Origin: Pictodentalium vernedei
Lineage: Eukaryota; Mollusca; Scaphopoda; Dentaliida; Dentaliidae
Reading direction: 5' to 3'
Assembly (NCBI GenBank): GCA_031216915.1
Contig: JAUFNR010000073.1
Coordinates: 62,001 to 126,000 of the forward strand
Length of the DNA: 64,000 nucleotides
Positions 53,596-64,000 of the stretch are shown here, piece after piece. A program made the position numbers and the translations under genes. Every line of letters starts with the position of its first letter. The first letter of the stretch is position 1. The notes beneath the pieces are model-generated. The model saw only the letters and a list, made by a program, of their open reading frames with translations. It did not search any database and had not been told where the DNA came from.

Positions 53596-55297
53596 GGCTT
53601 GATAGCATTCCGAGAAGGGTACCATTAAAGCAAACTTTTATAATTGGGGATAACTGATAAACAATTTGGGATAACTTCAGCCAAAATATAGTCAGACGAG
53701 GTTGGAATGCAAACTCTTTTTGCTTCATTGTCCTCTGAGGTCAGAGACCCAAAATAATTTGAATCAGTTGGTAATCAGTTAGAAAATGTTCGAAATAAAA
53801 AAAAAACAGGCAATTTTTGGTCGAGTGCCGATTTACAAAAACATAACTTTGGACATTTTTTTGAAAATTTCCACAATACCCTAAATACGAATTAAAGCAG
53901 TGAATAATGACATATTATATACCAAAATAATGACAAAAGTATACAAAACACGAATTTATCAACTTTTTCAAAATTAAAAAATTTTTTTTTGCTTTTGATG
54001 ACAAAGAAATTGCCAGCCCCATAAGTAACCGTCAGGATTAACAAGGAATAGATCGGTAATTCAAATGTCTGAGTTGTAAATAAAAGACTCTACACTCCAT
54101 ATTCGGTGAAAGCTTATTTGTCATTTCATCACCAATGTGGTGAGAATGCTCAGGGGAAAATGGATGACCACAAACTTTTGATTGAGTTTGGAAGACATGT
54201 TTGTTATGATCACATGGATTTCGGGCAAAGTTGGGAAATGATTTGATTTCCCAAGATCTGAAATTTTCAAACATTTCACTGCTGTTTTTGAATCTGGGAG
54301 GCAAAATAAGGTACATCTCATGATATATTCATAGGAAAATATTCAAATGACAATGTGATAGTTGCGGGATACAGTCCTTAGTAGCGCTGTTGAGTTCAGA
54401 AACTGGACAATGTGATGCAAGTGTCAGCAAGGAAGGGATTAAAATGCCACCAATTCGAACTACTATTATTTGGCTGGTGACGATGATCAAATCATAAAAG
54501 TGGAAAACTATATACGAAAACAAAAATATATTCACATCAACATACATTACAGTCCTCGCAACTGTATATTTCCGAAAAAAATAATTTTCTGTCGCAGAAC
54601 TATATTAGTGATGTAAAGAAGGCTTGATGAAGTCTACTACGAAAAAAAGAAGACGAATGTCAAGGAAAATTATCAGAAAGGTTTTTTGCTGTTCACCAAA
54701 TACAGTCAAGCCTCCCCAAAAAGCAACTACAGAAGGCCGATAGTTCCAAAACAAATGAAGCATACCAAATCATGTACATAAATGAATTGGAAGCAAGGAT
54801 TTCTAACTTAGTGTAGCCGATTGATGAAAGTACTCTGCACGCAGGCCAGGTAATTTTTTGTTGGCAGCTGTCATTGCTCATGCAACCCCAGAAATGGACA
54901 CAGATAATACCAAATGACGAAGTTTGGAAGTTTTCCCTTTTTTGGTGTATCAATTTCATCGTCTTTTACCAATATGACACAGATCTCATGCAAAATGGCA
55001 CAGGATTGTGAGGGGTATGGTCACAGCAGACTCACAAAAGCCACATTGGACATTCTTCATTTTTCACTGATGTACTCTGTAATGACTCCATACTTGTTCT
55101 TCTGAACTGTGTGGATTTGACGCTTCGTGAACTTCATAAAAGGTAAACAAACACAAGAAAAATGGCAGCCCTTTTGAAATGTAGGCATCCTAAATTACAA
55201 TTGGTCTCGCAGTCCGCTCCTTGCAAGAATGAGAAAAAGATTTCTCCAAGACTTTCAGGCAGTGCTTTCTGCCACATGTTAACGGTTCCATGGAAAA
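53596..55297. other. Longest low-repeat stretch; no gene assigned
   Basis: I see no repeat family here. Minus-strand frames at 54038-54316, 54121-54321 and 54693-54959 have ordinary amino-acid composition but no motif I recognise. A possible small first exon on the minus strand (ATG at 55089-55091, 5' splice GTGAGT at 55030-55035) cannot be tested from sequence alone. If this window holds any host gene sequence, this is the best place to look. Confidence 0.35.
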
Positions 55298-55629
55298 TGA
55301 AAAAATTTAAAGTAATTTATATATTTTTTATTCTTACCAATGGCCCAGACTTAGCTGGTGCTAACTCAAAATTATCTAGGGCCAAACACAAATTTTGCCC
55401 CCCAATCCCCAAAATGTGCATGCAAAAACCGAAAATTAGAAGTCCTATCTGGTCCTCCATACATTTACTCTCCGTGCATGCGCAGACGCCAGGAAGTCAC
55501 CAAAACTGGCACCCACATCATTCTTTGTAAAAAAGATTGTAATATAATAATTCAGCGGGGAGGTATGAGTGCCCAGTACTGCCCACTCATGGGAGGGCCA
55601 TTCCCGTCTGGGCCATTGGTAAGTATAAA

Positions 55630-57764
55630 TGAAAGTGTCAATGACACTGTAGCTCAACTTGACAAACTTGAACTTGGTAAGTTATAAATGAAATGGCAGA
55701 ATTGAAGATCACTGGTACCAATGTTATTTGATGAAATTTCAACATAACAGCATTGTGTGTGCACAACGTCAGAGTAATCCATGCATTTTTAAATGTAAAC
55801 TGTAAGACTGGCTAAAGGAAGAATGTTGATAATACACAAATGCAGTATGTTCAGAGGTTATTGTAAATGGCAACTTTTTTCACAGAAATGAATGCTAATC
55901 AATAGCTCTTATCTGAAGTTCTTGCCTAATGAGCACACCAAGTTCAAAAACAATCCTATGATAAATGTGGCCTGCAGGCCATGCCAAAGAATGTTGATGC
56001 ACAAATGCAATAAATTCAAAGATTGTTGCTAACAGCAACAGTTTTTGATGGAAATGAAAAGGAAATCAATAGCTCCTATCTTTGTCACCCTGTATAAGCA
56101 TACAAAGTTTCAAAACAACCTGAAAAAAAATGTATGTGCCCTCTGAGGCATGCCAAAGGAGGACGTTAATGCACAAATGCACTAAGTAGAAGGTCATTGC
56201 CCGTGGCAATGGGTTTTTTTATGGAAATTCATAAATATACCCTGCAGAGGGTGCAAAAGGGATAAGTTGATGCACAAATGTAGTAAGTTCAAAGGATGGT
56301 GATAACGACAATCATTTTTTATGGAAATGATAAAAAGCAATAGCTCACATCTAGAGGTCACATCGTACACACATACCAAGTTTCAAAGTGATTCGATCAT
56401 AAATGTGCCCTAAAGGGCGTGTTAAAGGGAAATATTGAGGTCTGACTAAACTAAGTTCAAAGGTCAGCAGCAACATTTTTTGACAGAAATGGAAGAAAAT
56501 CGACAGCTCCCAAATAGATGTCACCCCACACAAGCTCACCAAGTTTGCAAGCGATCCAATCATAAATGTGTCCAGCAGGGTGTGTCAAAGGGAAATATTG
56601 ATGCTTAACTGCATTAAGTTTTTACTAAGTTCATTGAAGGTCATTGCCAGTGGCAACATTTTTTGACGGAAATCGAAGAAAATCGATAGCTCCCATCTAG
56701 AGGTAAAACCCAAACAAGCATACAATGTTTCAAACTGATCTGATCATAAATGTGCCCTGTAGGACATGCCAAAGGAATATATCGATGCCTGACTAAACTA
56801 AGTTCAAAGATCGTTGCCAGCGGCAACATTTTTTGACGGACGGAAATGGAAGAAAATTGATAGCTCCCATCTACAGGTCACCCCAAACAAGCATACCCAG
56901 TTTCATAGCAATCCAATCATAAATGTGCCCTGTAGGGTGTGCCAAAGGGAAATATTGCGGTCTGACTAAACTAAGTTCTAAGAACATAGGCGGCGGCAAC
57001 ATTTTTTGACAGAAATTGAAGAAAATTGATAGCTCCCATCTGGAGGTCACCCCAAACAAGCATGCCAGGTTTCATGGCAATCCAATCATAAATGTGCCCT
57101 GTAGGGTGTGCCAAATGGAAATATTGAGGTCTGACTAAACTAAGTTCTAAGAACGTTGGCCGCGGCAACATTTTTTGACGGAAATTGAAGAAAATCGATA
57201 GCTCCCATCTAGAGGTCACCCCAAACAAGCATACCAGGTTCCAAAGCAATCCGATCATAAAAGTGCCTTGTAGGGTGTGCCAAGGGAAATATTGAGGTCT
57301 TCTGACTAAACTAAGTTCTAAGAATGTTGGCCGCGGTGTGCCAAAGGAAAATATTGAGGTCTGACTAAACTAAGTTCTAAGAACATAGGCGGCAACATTT
57401 TTTGACGGAAATTGAAGAAAATTGATAGCTCCCATCTAGAGGTCACCCCAAACAAGCACACCATGCTTCAAATCAATCCAATCATAAATGTGCCCTGTAG
57501 GGTGTGCCAAAGGGAAATATTGTGGTCCGACTAAACTAAGTTCTAAGAACGTTGGCCATGGCAACATTTTTTGACGGAAATTGAAGAAAATCAATAGCTC
57601 CCATCTAGAGGTCACCCTAAACAAGCATACCAGTTTTCAAAGTGATCTGATCATAAATGTGACGTGTGAGGTGTGCCAAAGGAAACTGTCTGTACGTACG
57701 TACATACGCTGACAGACGAGAAGTGATGGCAATAGCTCAGCTTGACTTTGTCAAGTTGAGCTAA
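55630..57764 (+). mobile_element. Tandem-core element, family A1 (copy b)
   Basis: The 5' end TGAAAGTGTCAATGACACTG and a leader (CAACTTGACAAACTTGAACT) are nearly identical to copy a. About eleven monomers of 160-170 bp follow. The first four or five are diverged and the later ones close to A1a, as expected if the array grows from its 3' side. The 3' hairpin is TAGCTCAGCTTGAC...GTCAAGTTGAGCTA. The insertion lies inside the DIRS terminal unit: AAGTATAA before and AATATATAAATTACTT after, continuous in DIRS copy 1 at 26994-27020. Confidence 0.85.
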
Positions 57765-58224
57765 AAATATATAAATTACTTTAAATTTTTTCATATTTTT
57801 ATACTATAACCAATGGCCCAGACTTAGCTGAATCGTAAAAAGGTGGAGAGCCTAGAACGTCCAAAATAGTTGATCAACATAAATCAAATCCTTCAATCCA
57901 TGATGGAGGAATTTAGAATAAATAGAATTTTCATGTATGTCTCTCTATACCATAATAGAGGAGACGTATCCTAATATGGATTGAAATTATGTAAATTCTA
58001 AATCTGAGCATGAAACCATGATAATTGGGATGTAACGAGTTTCCAATTTTTAAGGCAAGTCTGGACTAAGCCCCAAAAATTAGGATGGCATATTTGAGAA
58101 TGAGAGAAAATTGACCATAAACCTACGCCATACAATAACACTACAGCTGTATGCAGAATATAGTTACTGATAAAACAGCTTCCCTCAAAGTTACATACCC
58201 ATTAAGCCAGAGAAGGGGTGAAAA

Positions 58225-58252
58225 TGACCCCCCCCCCCCCCCCCCCCCCTTT
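58225..58252. repeat. Poly-C tract
   Basis: More than twenty consecutive C, then T. It lies at a place comparable to the C run in DIRS copy 1. Confidence 0.85.
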
Positions 58253-58259
58253 TTTGAAT

Positions 58260-59170
58260 ATATCTTCAAAAGAAAGAGGAGAGAGCTCTGGAATCAATAA
58301 AAGCAGTACCAAAAAACAATATAAAGAAATATCGATCAGGCACTCAGGAATTAATTAATGAATAATAAATGGTGCTTAACACCACTTCACAAGCCAAGGC
58401 TATAGCGACGATTTTGGTAAATAATATTGTCCGCTACAAAATATGCACCACAGACGGCATACACAGGTACGACGAAATCGGCGATATAAAATATAACATA
58501 CACATATCAAATTGAGATACATTGAAAAATCTCTGCAGAGAAAACACACTTCCAAGATCATCCACAAGTGGCCTCTGTACAATAAAATCCAGTAAGAACA
58601 CTCTCCAACGTGTACTATCTGATATCTACAACCATAAACAAGTGAGAATATGCGATTTGAGAACTGACAAAAGACAGACCAGGATCTAGAAATGGAGGTA
58701 GGTATGATTAACAGGCTCCAACACGGACCGCCCCCGAAATATATAATAATTTCAAGGTCCACCAAAGCGATAGCCTAATAAAATATAGCGTGAGTGCATT
58801 AAAATCCAGCATGTAATCATCTAAAAAACAATAACTGGTTATGCAGCCACTGATGAACTCAAATAGCAGCAATTATGATGATTTTAATAAGCACTTGTAT
58901 ATAAAAAATCAAAAAATAATCACTGGAAACTAATGCAACAAAACTGCATATATGCCTATGAGGGCGCCATCCAACATGACCCAAATGCATAGTATGTATG
59001 TATTAAGATATATATACAAGACAAGAGTGTGAGTGTGGGGGGTGGGAGGGAATTCGAAGTTATGTCGAAACTTCCTCACCCACATTACTTAATCATTGCT
59101 GGTCCAGACAGCAAAAATATAGGAACCCCAAAGGCTCCCTCACGTCTAACAGACTCCCTTATGCCACTAT
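58260..59170. other. Unassigned DNA in place of the DIRS recombinase region
   Basis: In copy 1 the corresponding interval (about 27600-28740) encodes the tyrosine recombinase. Here I find no match to it. The minus-strand frame at 58400-58765 has no motif. Either an unrelated insertion or deep decay. Confidence 0.4.
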
Positions 59171-61559
59171 GGGTGGAGAATGACGTGAAGAATAAAACTT
59201 CCCCTGAAGAAGGCGGCCCTCTCATGGAGGAAGCTTCTGGTGAATGTTCAATAACAGGCACTTGAGAAAACTGATAGGATATTGTGACGACAGATATATT
59301 AGTAGGAATCACACTGAGATTGTTTAATCTTAACGTAATCTACTGAATAAAATGAATTGAAGTATCCTACCATTCATTCCCATGAATACGGCTGAACGTC
59401 AACTGTATGTGCTCAAATGTCTAAAACTGGCGACACAAATGATGGAAACTATTGTTCCTGTGCGTCTCAAAATTAACTATCCTGGAGCAAAACAACATGC
59501 ATGTTCGCTAATAATATAAATCCAATGATGTAGCGTAAACAACTTAGAAGTGAGTCTTCCATGGAAGACGTGTGTCGCCTGGCGTTTCAGACAGAATTCT
59601 AAGTGGAAAAGGGGCATAGCTCTGGAAAAAATACAGCGGATCAAAAAATAAAATAGGAGGTGCACAATGCCATTATGTGATAAAGAATCACTGAAAGTTT
59701 CATCAAAATCCATTCTTAGGTTAAAGAGGAGTGGCGGATAAGAGAAAGTGTGACACGGACGATGCGGATGACGCAAGATGACAAAAGTAATCCCTATATG
59801 TCGCTCCCCACTTCGTGGGGCGGAGACACAATAAGACATCATTTCTGATGAATATGTGATCTCCAAGAACAGAGGGTCCCAAGAACCCTGCATACCTAGT
59901 CTGTCGCACTCAGGGTTGTAACCCAATTTATGAACTCACGTCCGTCATAATTGAGAAAACCGAATCTGGCAGCTACAAAACCATTGAATAACAGCCCAAA
60001 CTTGACCTTATGCTACCTGGATCCAGTAAAACAAAACAGGTCTAGAGCGAAAAACGTCTTCCAACTCCAGTTAAGAATACTGGAGGGGACGTGTGCGTAA
60101 GCAATCCATCGAAATAACATTCGTTGGTGCTCGGCACAATCCCATCCGACGCATAAAATCTTTCGCTGTTAATGTGTTTGATAGAAGACGAAAGCGAGTC
60201 TAACAACTGGCTAATTCGCTCTGTGAAACAACAAAAAGAACCTGCTTGTTGAAAATGAATTGTAGGATACGTGTATCCTATCATTCATCCCATGAGACAT
60301 TATCTAGTTCATTCTTCAAGTGATCTTAAGAACTATAATTGCCGCACAGTCGATCATTCGAACACTCGCTTTTTCGACTGAATGATTATCCTAAATAATC
60401 CTTTTAGAGCCATGATAAACACGTTATCCAGTTCCAGTTAATTATCGGTTAGACCAAGCTCTAGAAGAGGCTCAAGCCACCGACTCAGGGGTGTCTGATC
60501 AGTAAACTTGAACAGACCTAAACCCCCTATCCAAGTGGCTGTATAGTCGATCCCTAAAGTAATTATAGGAGGGATACCTATACCATCGCTATGAGTCCTT
60601 ATAGACGATCTGAGTCTAGGACATCCTCTCCTACTCTTTTCTGCTGTTGTTGGTCGATTAGAGTATTGATGCTTTCTTGTAGATTAATCCTACATTAATG
60701 AAAGCTTACCGTCAAAGACTTAGTGTCTGGAAAACTAGAGCGACCTGTAGAGAGTTTTCCACCTTGTCATATATTAAAGATGACGACGCAAGGCTTCGTC
60801 ACATCAGAATAACTCCCACTTAACAACTGTTAAGACAGAGATATGTGATAAATAGGCCTGGAAAGAATTTTTAAAGAGGTACAAACGTCCACAAAATTCC
60901 TTTCCATATAGACGTTGCGTAACAGTACTTAAAAGTGAAGTACACAAGACCGTGAGTCTAAATTCGCTCTGAATAAGAAATTATCTTCTCAATTGTGTCC
61001 GAGCGAAAAGCGAAATGATGAAGGTAAGGTCACAACTAAGACCTTAGCCTGCTCATTCAAACACAGAGAAACTCTCAACACATCTTCCCCGGTCGTTTTT
61101 TTTAAATAAATGTGTTAAAAAAACGGTTAAAAATACAGAAGATGATAATAAGAGACCGTATCCCTTTCATCATCCGTCTAAATCAGTTTTAGAATCATGG
61201 TCAACGGCATCTAAACACGCAGATGACTGTACCGACCTAGCACCATCTGACAGCTCAAGTTTTAAGACTGATATTGAGTGCTTCTGCATTTGCAGGAATA
61301 CTGCGCAATCTGTGACAGCAACTCTGATATGGAGGCCTGAGGAGCAGCGATCATGTATTGCTTATCTGCCGGCTGCTCCTGGGACAGTGTGTCCGAGATG
61401 GCTCTTAACTGCGGACATCCCGATAAATGAGGCCTCATGTCCTTGGCTACTAGATGGTGCAACTTCCTTGACAAAGAGTGGACCTATTGACAATGCAGAC
61501 TAGATATCCGAAGTCACATAGCCAAGGTGCGGTCATGAGTGCTTAGTAGACGTTGAAGA

Positions 61560-63000
61560 AGCCAAATTATAGCCGACCCATGGCTGGCTGAGAATTAAAC
61601 GGAGCGTCCCGGACAATAGGCATGTACGTAAGCTCCGAATGACGAAAGTTCCTACCAACAGCATCTTGCCCTAAATATTGTTAAAAGAGAAAGGGGTCTC
61701 CCTCTTGTTCGCAGTCCTGGGAGACCTAGCCGAGCATACCTCAGAACTTGCCGGCTTCCTTTTTCCATCGTCGCAGGGTGAGCATGATTGGATTTTATAG
61801 TGCTCGCTGCACCTTTGTTTCTCTCCTCGACCGCTATGGACATACCCGGCGTCGAACTACCCATATTCTGAGTAACGATACGCCGGTTGAGCTAGCTGGA
61901 GACAAGGTCGAAAAACCCTATATTCTAAGGTCTAGGCCCTTGTCTTATATCATTGAGCACTTTTGCCGCTAGCTCTGATTTACTATGTAAATGTGACACA
62001 CCCGATGTCACGGTCCTCATATTCAGGAGAAACCACTTCACCACTTTATAGCCCTGTGCAATATTAAGAGCACTTTAGCCATTATGGAGAGGAAGCTGTA
62101 AGACTAGCCGACCCTGGCTGCCTATTAGACAGGACGTCCCGGACAGGAGGCATGGACGTAAATTCCGACTGTAACAAGTTCGTACCAACAACATCTGGCC
62201 CCAGATGATGCTGTAAGAGAGAGAGACCTCTCTCTTGCTCGCGGTCCTGGCAGACCTGGATGAGCGTACCTCAGAACTTGCCATCTTCCTCCTTCCATCA
62301 TCGCTGGGTGAGCATGATTGTATATTATAGTGATCGCTCCACCCTTGTTCTCTCCTCGACCGCTACAGACATACCCAGCGTCACACTACCCATATTCTGA
62401 GTAACGATCTGCCGGTTGAGCTAGTTGGCAACAAGGTCATAAATCCCATGATCTGCGATCTTGTCTTATATCATTTAGCACTTTTGCCACTAGCTCTAAT
62501 TGTATATTGCAGCATTGTATATTCCTAGCCCAGTGGCTTTTCGACCGTAGAGGAAGCCGTAAGACTAGCCAACCCCGGCAGTCTATTAGAAGGAGCATCC
62601 CGGACAGGAAGGCATGGACTTAAGTTCCAACTGACACAAGTTCCTACCAACAACCTCTGACCCCAGATGTTGTTGTAAGAGAGAGGGGCCTCTCTCTTGC
62701 TTGCGGTCATGGCAGACCTGGACGAGCATATCTCAGAACTTGTCTGCTTCCTCCTTTCTGTCGTCGCAGGGTGAGCATGTTCGATTTTTATAGTGCTTGT
62801 TACACCCTTGTTTCTCTCTTCGACCGCTACGGACATACCCGGTATCATAACACCCATATTCTGAGTGACAGAACTGCCGGTTGAGCTAGCTGGTGACAAG
62901 GACGTCTATCCCATGATCTGAGATCTAGGCCCTTGTCTTATTTCACTGAGCACTTTTGCTGCCAGCTCTAATTGTATATTGCGACAACAGAAGCACACTC
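61560..63000. repeat. Triplicated segment of the DIRS gag region
   Basis: Three direct copies of about 460-530 bp share ACGTCCCGGACAGGAGGCAT, ACCAACA with CATCTGGCCCCAGATG-like sequence, GAGAGGGGCCTCTCTCTTGC, GACCTGGACGAGCATA, CTCAGAACTTGC, CTCCTCGACCGCTA and GCCGGTTGAGCTAGCTGG. The ACCAACA landmark lies near 61653, 62184 and 62646. Copy 1 has the segment once (about 31960-32400). Each unit can encode a related gag stretch on the minus strand (around VAVEERNKG...HAHPATTE). Confidence 0.8.
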
Positions 63001-63057
63001 TCTGACAGCGTCATGTAACCTCACCATGTTCTTGTTCCTCTGTAAATAGAAACTTAA

Positions 63058-64000
63058 ACAAGAGGCCCCAAGGAGCCTTAATCGCTCACTGGCCAAAGTG
63101 GTTCAAAGAAGTATTTGGAGTCATATTCAGTTAGACATGGTTCATCAACACTACAAAGGAATGAAGTCATGAGAGACAAATTTTATGAAACTAGGGACAT
63201 GGCTTGAACAAACGTGAATCTTACCCCCTTAAGGATGCTGCATACCAAATATCAAAAGCATTCATCTGCTGGATCTGAAGAAGAAGATTTTTAAAGAAAA
63301 TTCCTCATTTTGAACTAAGTTATCATTCGAGCTTCCACTGTGAGCCCAAATATGAACCCAGGGACTTGGCTTGAACAAACTTGAATCTCACCCCCTAAGG
63401 ATGCTGCATGCCAAATATCAAAACATTCCGACTGCTGAATCTGAAGAAGAAGATTTTTAAAGAAAAATTCCTCATATTGACTAAGTTATAATTCGGGTTC
63501 CCACAGGGAGCCCATATATGGACCCAGGGACTTGGCTTTAACAAACTTGAATCTCACCCCCGTAAGGATGCTACACACCATGTATCAAAACATTCTGACT
63601 ACTGGATCTGAAGAAGAAGATTTTTTAAGAAAATTCCTCATTTCGAACAAAGTTACAATTCAAGCTCCCACAGCGAGCCCAAATATGGACCTACAGACAT
63701 GGCTTGAATAAACTTGAATCTCCCCCCCCCCCCCCCCCCCCCAAGGATGCTGCATACAAAATATCAAAACATTCCGACTGCTGAATCTGAAGAAGAAGAT
63801 TTTTAAAGAAAAATCCTCATTTTGAACTAAGTTATCATTCATGCTCCCAGAGTGAGCCCAAATATGGACCTAGGGACATGGCTTTAACAAAATTGAATCC
63901 CCCCCCCCCCCCCCCCAAGGATGCTTCATACCAAGTATCAAAACATTCTGACTGCTGTATCTGAAGAAGCTGCATACCCAATATCAAAAGATTCTGCCTG
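63058..64000 (+). mobile_element. Tandem-core element, family B, cut by window end
   Basis: The 5' end AACAAGAGGCCCCAAGGAGC is at 63058. Five B monomers of about 165-180 bp follow (GGACTTGGCTTGAACAAACT, AAGGATGCTGCATACCAAAT, CTGCTGGATCTGAAGAAGAA, GATTTTTAAAGAAAATTCCT). Two of them have their CCCCCCTAAGG segment expanded into C runs at 63721-63742 and 63899-63916. The 3' hairpin is outside the window. Confidence 0.78.

Larger units (their letters stand above)
55298..63052 (-). mobile_element. DIRS retroelement, copy 2, heavily rearranged
   Basis: The left end repeats the 3' terminal unit of copy 1: AATTTAAAGTAATTTATATA, CTTACCAATGGCCCAGACTT, GTCTGGGCCATTGGTAAGTA. Family A1 copy b splits it. 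From about 59180 homology to copy 1 resumes: CTCTCATGGAGGAAGCTTCT (59218), an RNase H-region segment around GGGTCCCAAGAACCCTG (about 59870), GAGGGGACGTGTGCGTA (about 60082), and gag pieces to GTTCTTGTTCCTCTG (63030). The recombinase part is missing or replaced. All frames are destroyed. A B-type element follows at 63058, so the right end lies under or beyond it. Confidence 0.78.

Noticed and set aside
54038..54321. Overlapping minus-strand frames as a host exon
   Set aside because: No domain, no convincing splice signals, and two frames compete over the same DNA.
55030..55091. First coding exon on the minus strand
   Set aside because: ATG and GTGAGT donor are suggestive, but 18 codons without acceptor, homology or transcript data cannot support a gene.
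58400..58765. 121-residue Cys/Tyr-rich secreted-looking protein
   Set aside because: No signal peptide pattern or family; it lies in decayed DIRS-associated DNA.

Overview
This is an AT-rich eukaryotic window made almost entirely of transposable elements and their ruins. I found no intact host gene, no functional rRNA or tRNA gene and no prokaryotic-style operon. The element mix points to a lophotrochozoan, most likely a marine bivalve or gastropod mollusc: SINEs with interchangeable tRNA and 5S rRNA heads, DIRS retrotransposons, TTAA-flanked foldback MITEs, and many 'tandem-core' elements with a terminal hairpin like the Helentron-associated (HINE/pearl-like) elements known from molluscs. 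The species assignment is inference.

Layout. 1-5.6 kb: a broken Tc1-like transposase, two copies of a roughly 400-bp TIR repeat, a TTAA foldback element, a dimeric satellite block, an old SINE and a small TIR MITE. 5.8-9.5 kb: a hAT MITE with an 8-bp target duplication, split by tandem-core elements that are nested in turn. 9.5-14.5 kb: quiet DNA with several long hairpins, a LINE reverse-transcriptase C-terminus and nested TTAA elements. 14.7-17.3 kb: a second hAT MITE, split by a tandem-core element that itself carries a SINE with a 14-bp target duplication. 17.7-22 kb: a compound tandem-core element with two 5' ends, invaded by a third hAT. 22-26.5 kb: two nested SINEs and mostly unassigned sequence. 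26.7-33.8 kb: a DIRS retroelement on the minus strand with decayed gag and RT-RNaseH-tyrosine recombinase genes. 34-41 kb: head-to-tail tandem-core elements. 42-45.5 kb: three SINEs (one with a 5S head), a TIR repeat and a foldback element. 46.5-49.2 kb: more tandem-core elements and a GGAC/AGAC microsatellite. 50.8-53.6 kb: a second foldback subfamily and tandem-core arrays. 55.3-63 kb: a second, badly rearranged DIRS copy carrying another tandem-core insertion. 63.06 kb to the end: a truncated tandem-core array.

The tandem-core elements are the most interesting theme. They combine a short 5' motif that pairs with a 3' hairpin, an array of about 150-190-bp monomers, and a GACGGACAG-like stretch just before the hairpin. 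Several families share these modules in different combinations, and every oriented copy in the window lies on the plus strand. Paralogous empty sites inside the window let several insertion boundaries be read directly. All functional statements rest on reading motifs by eye; no alignment or database search was run.
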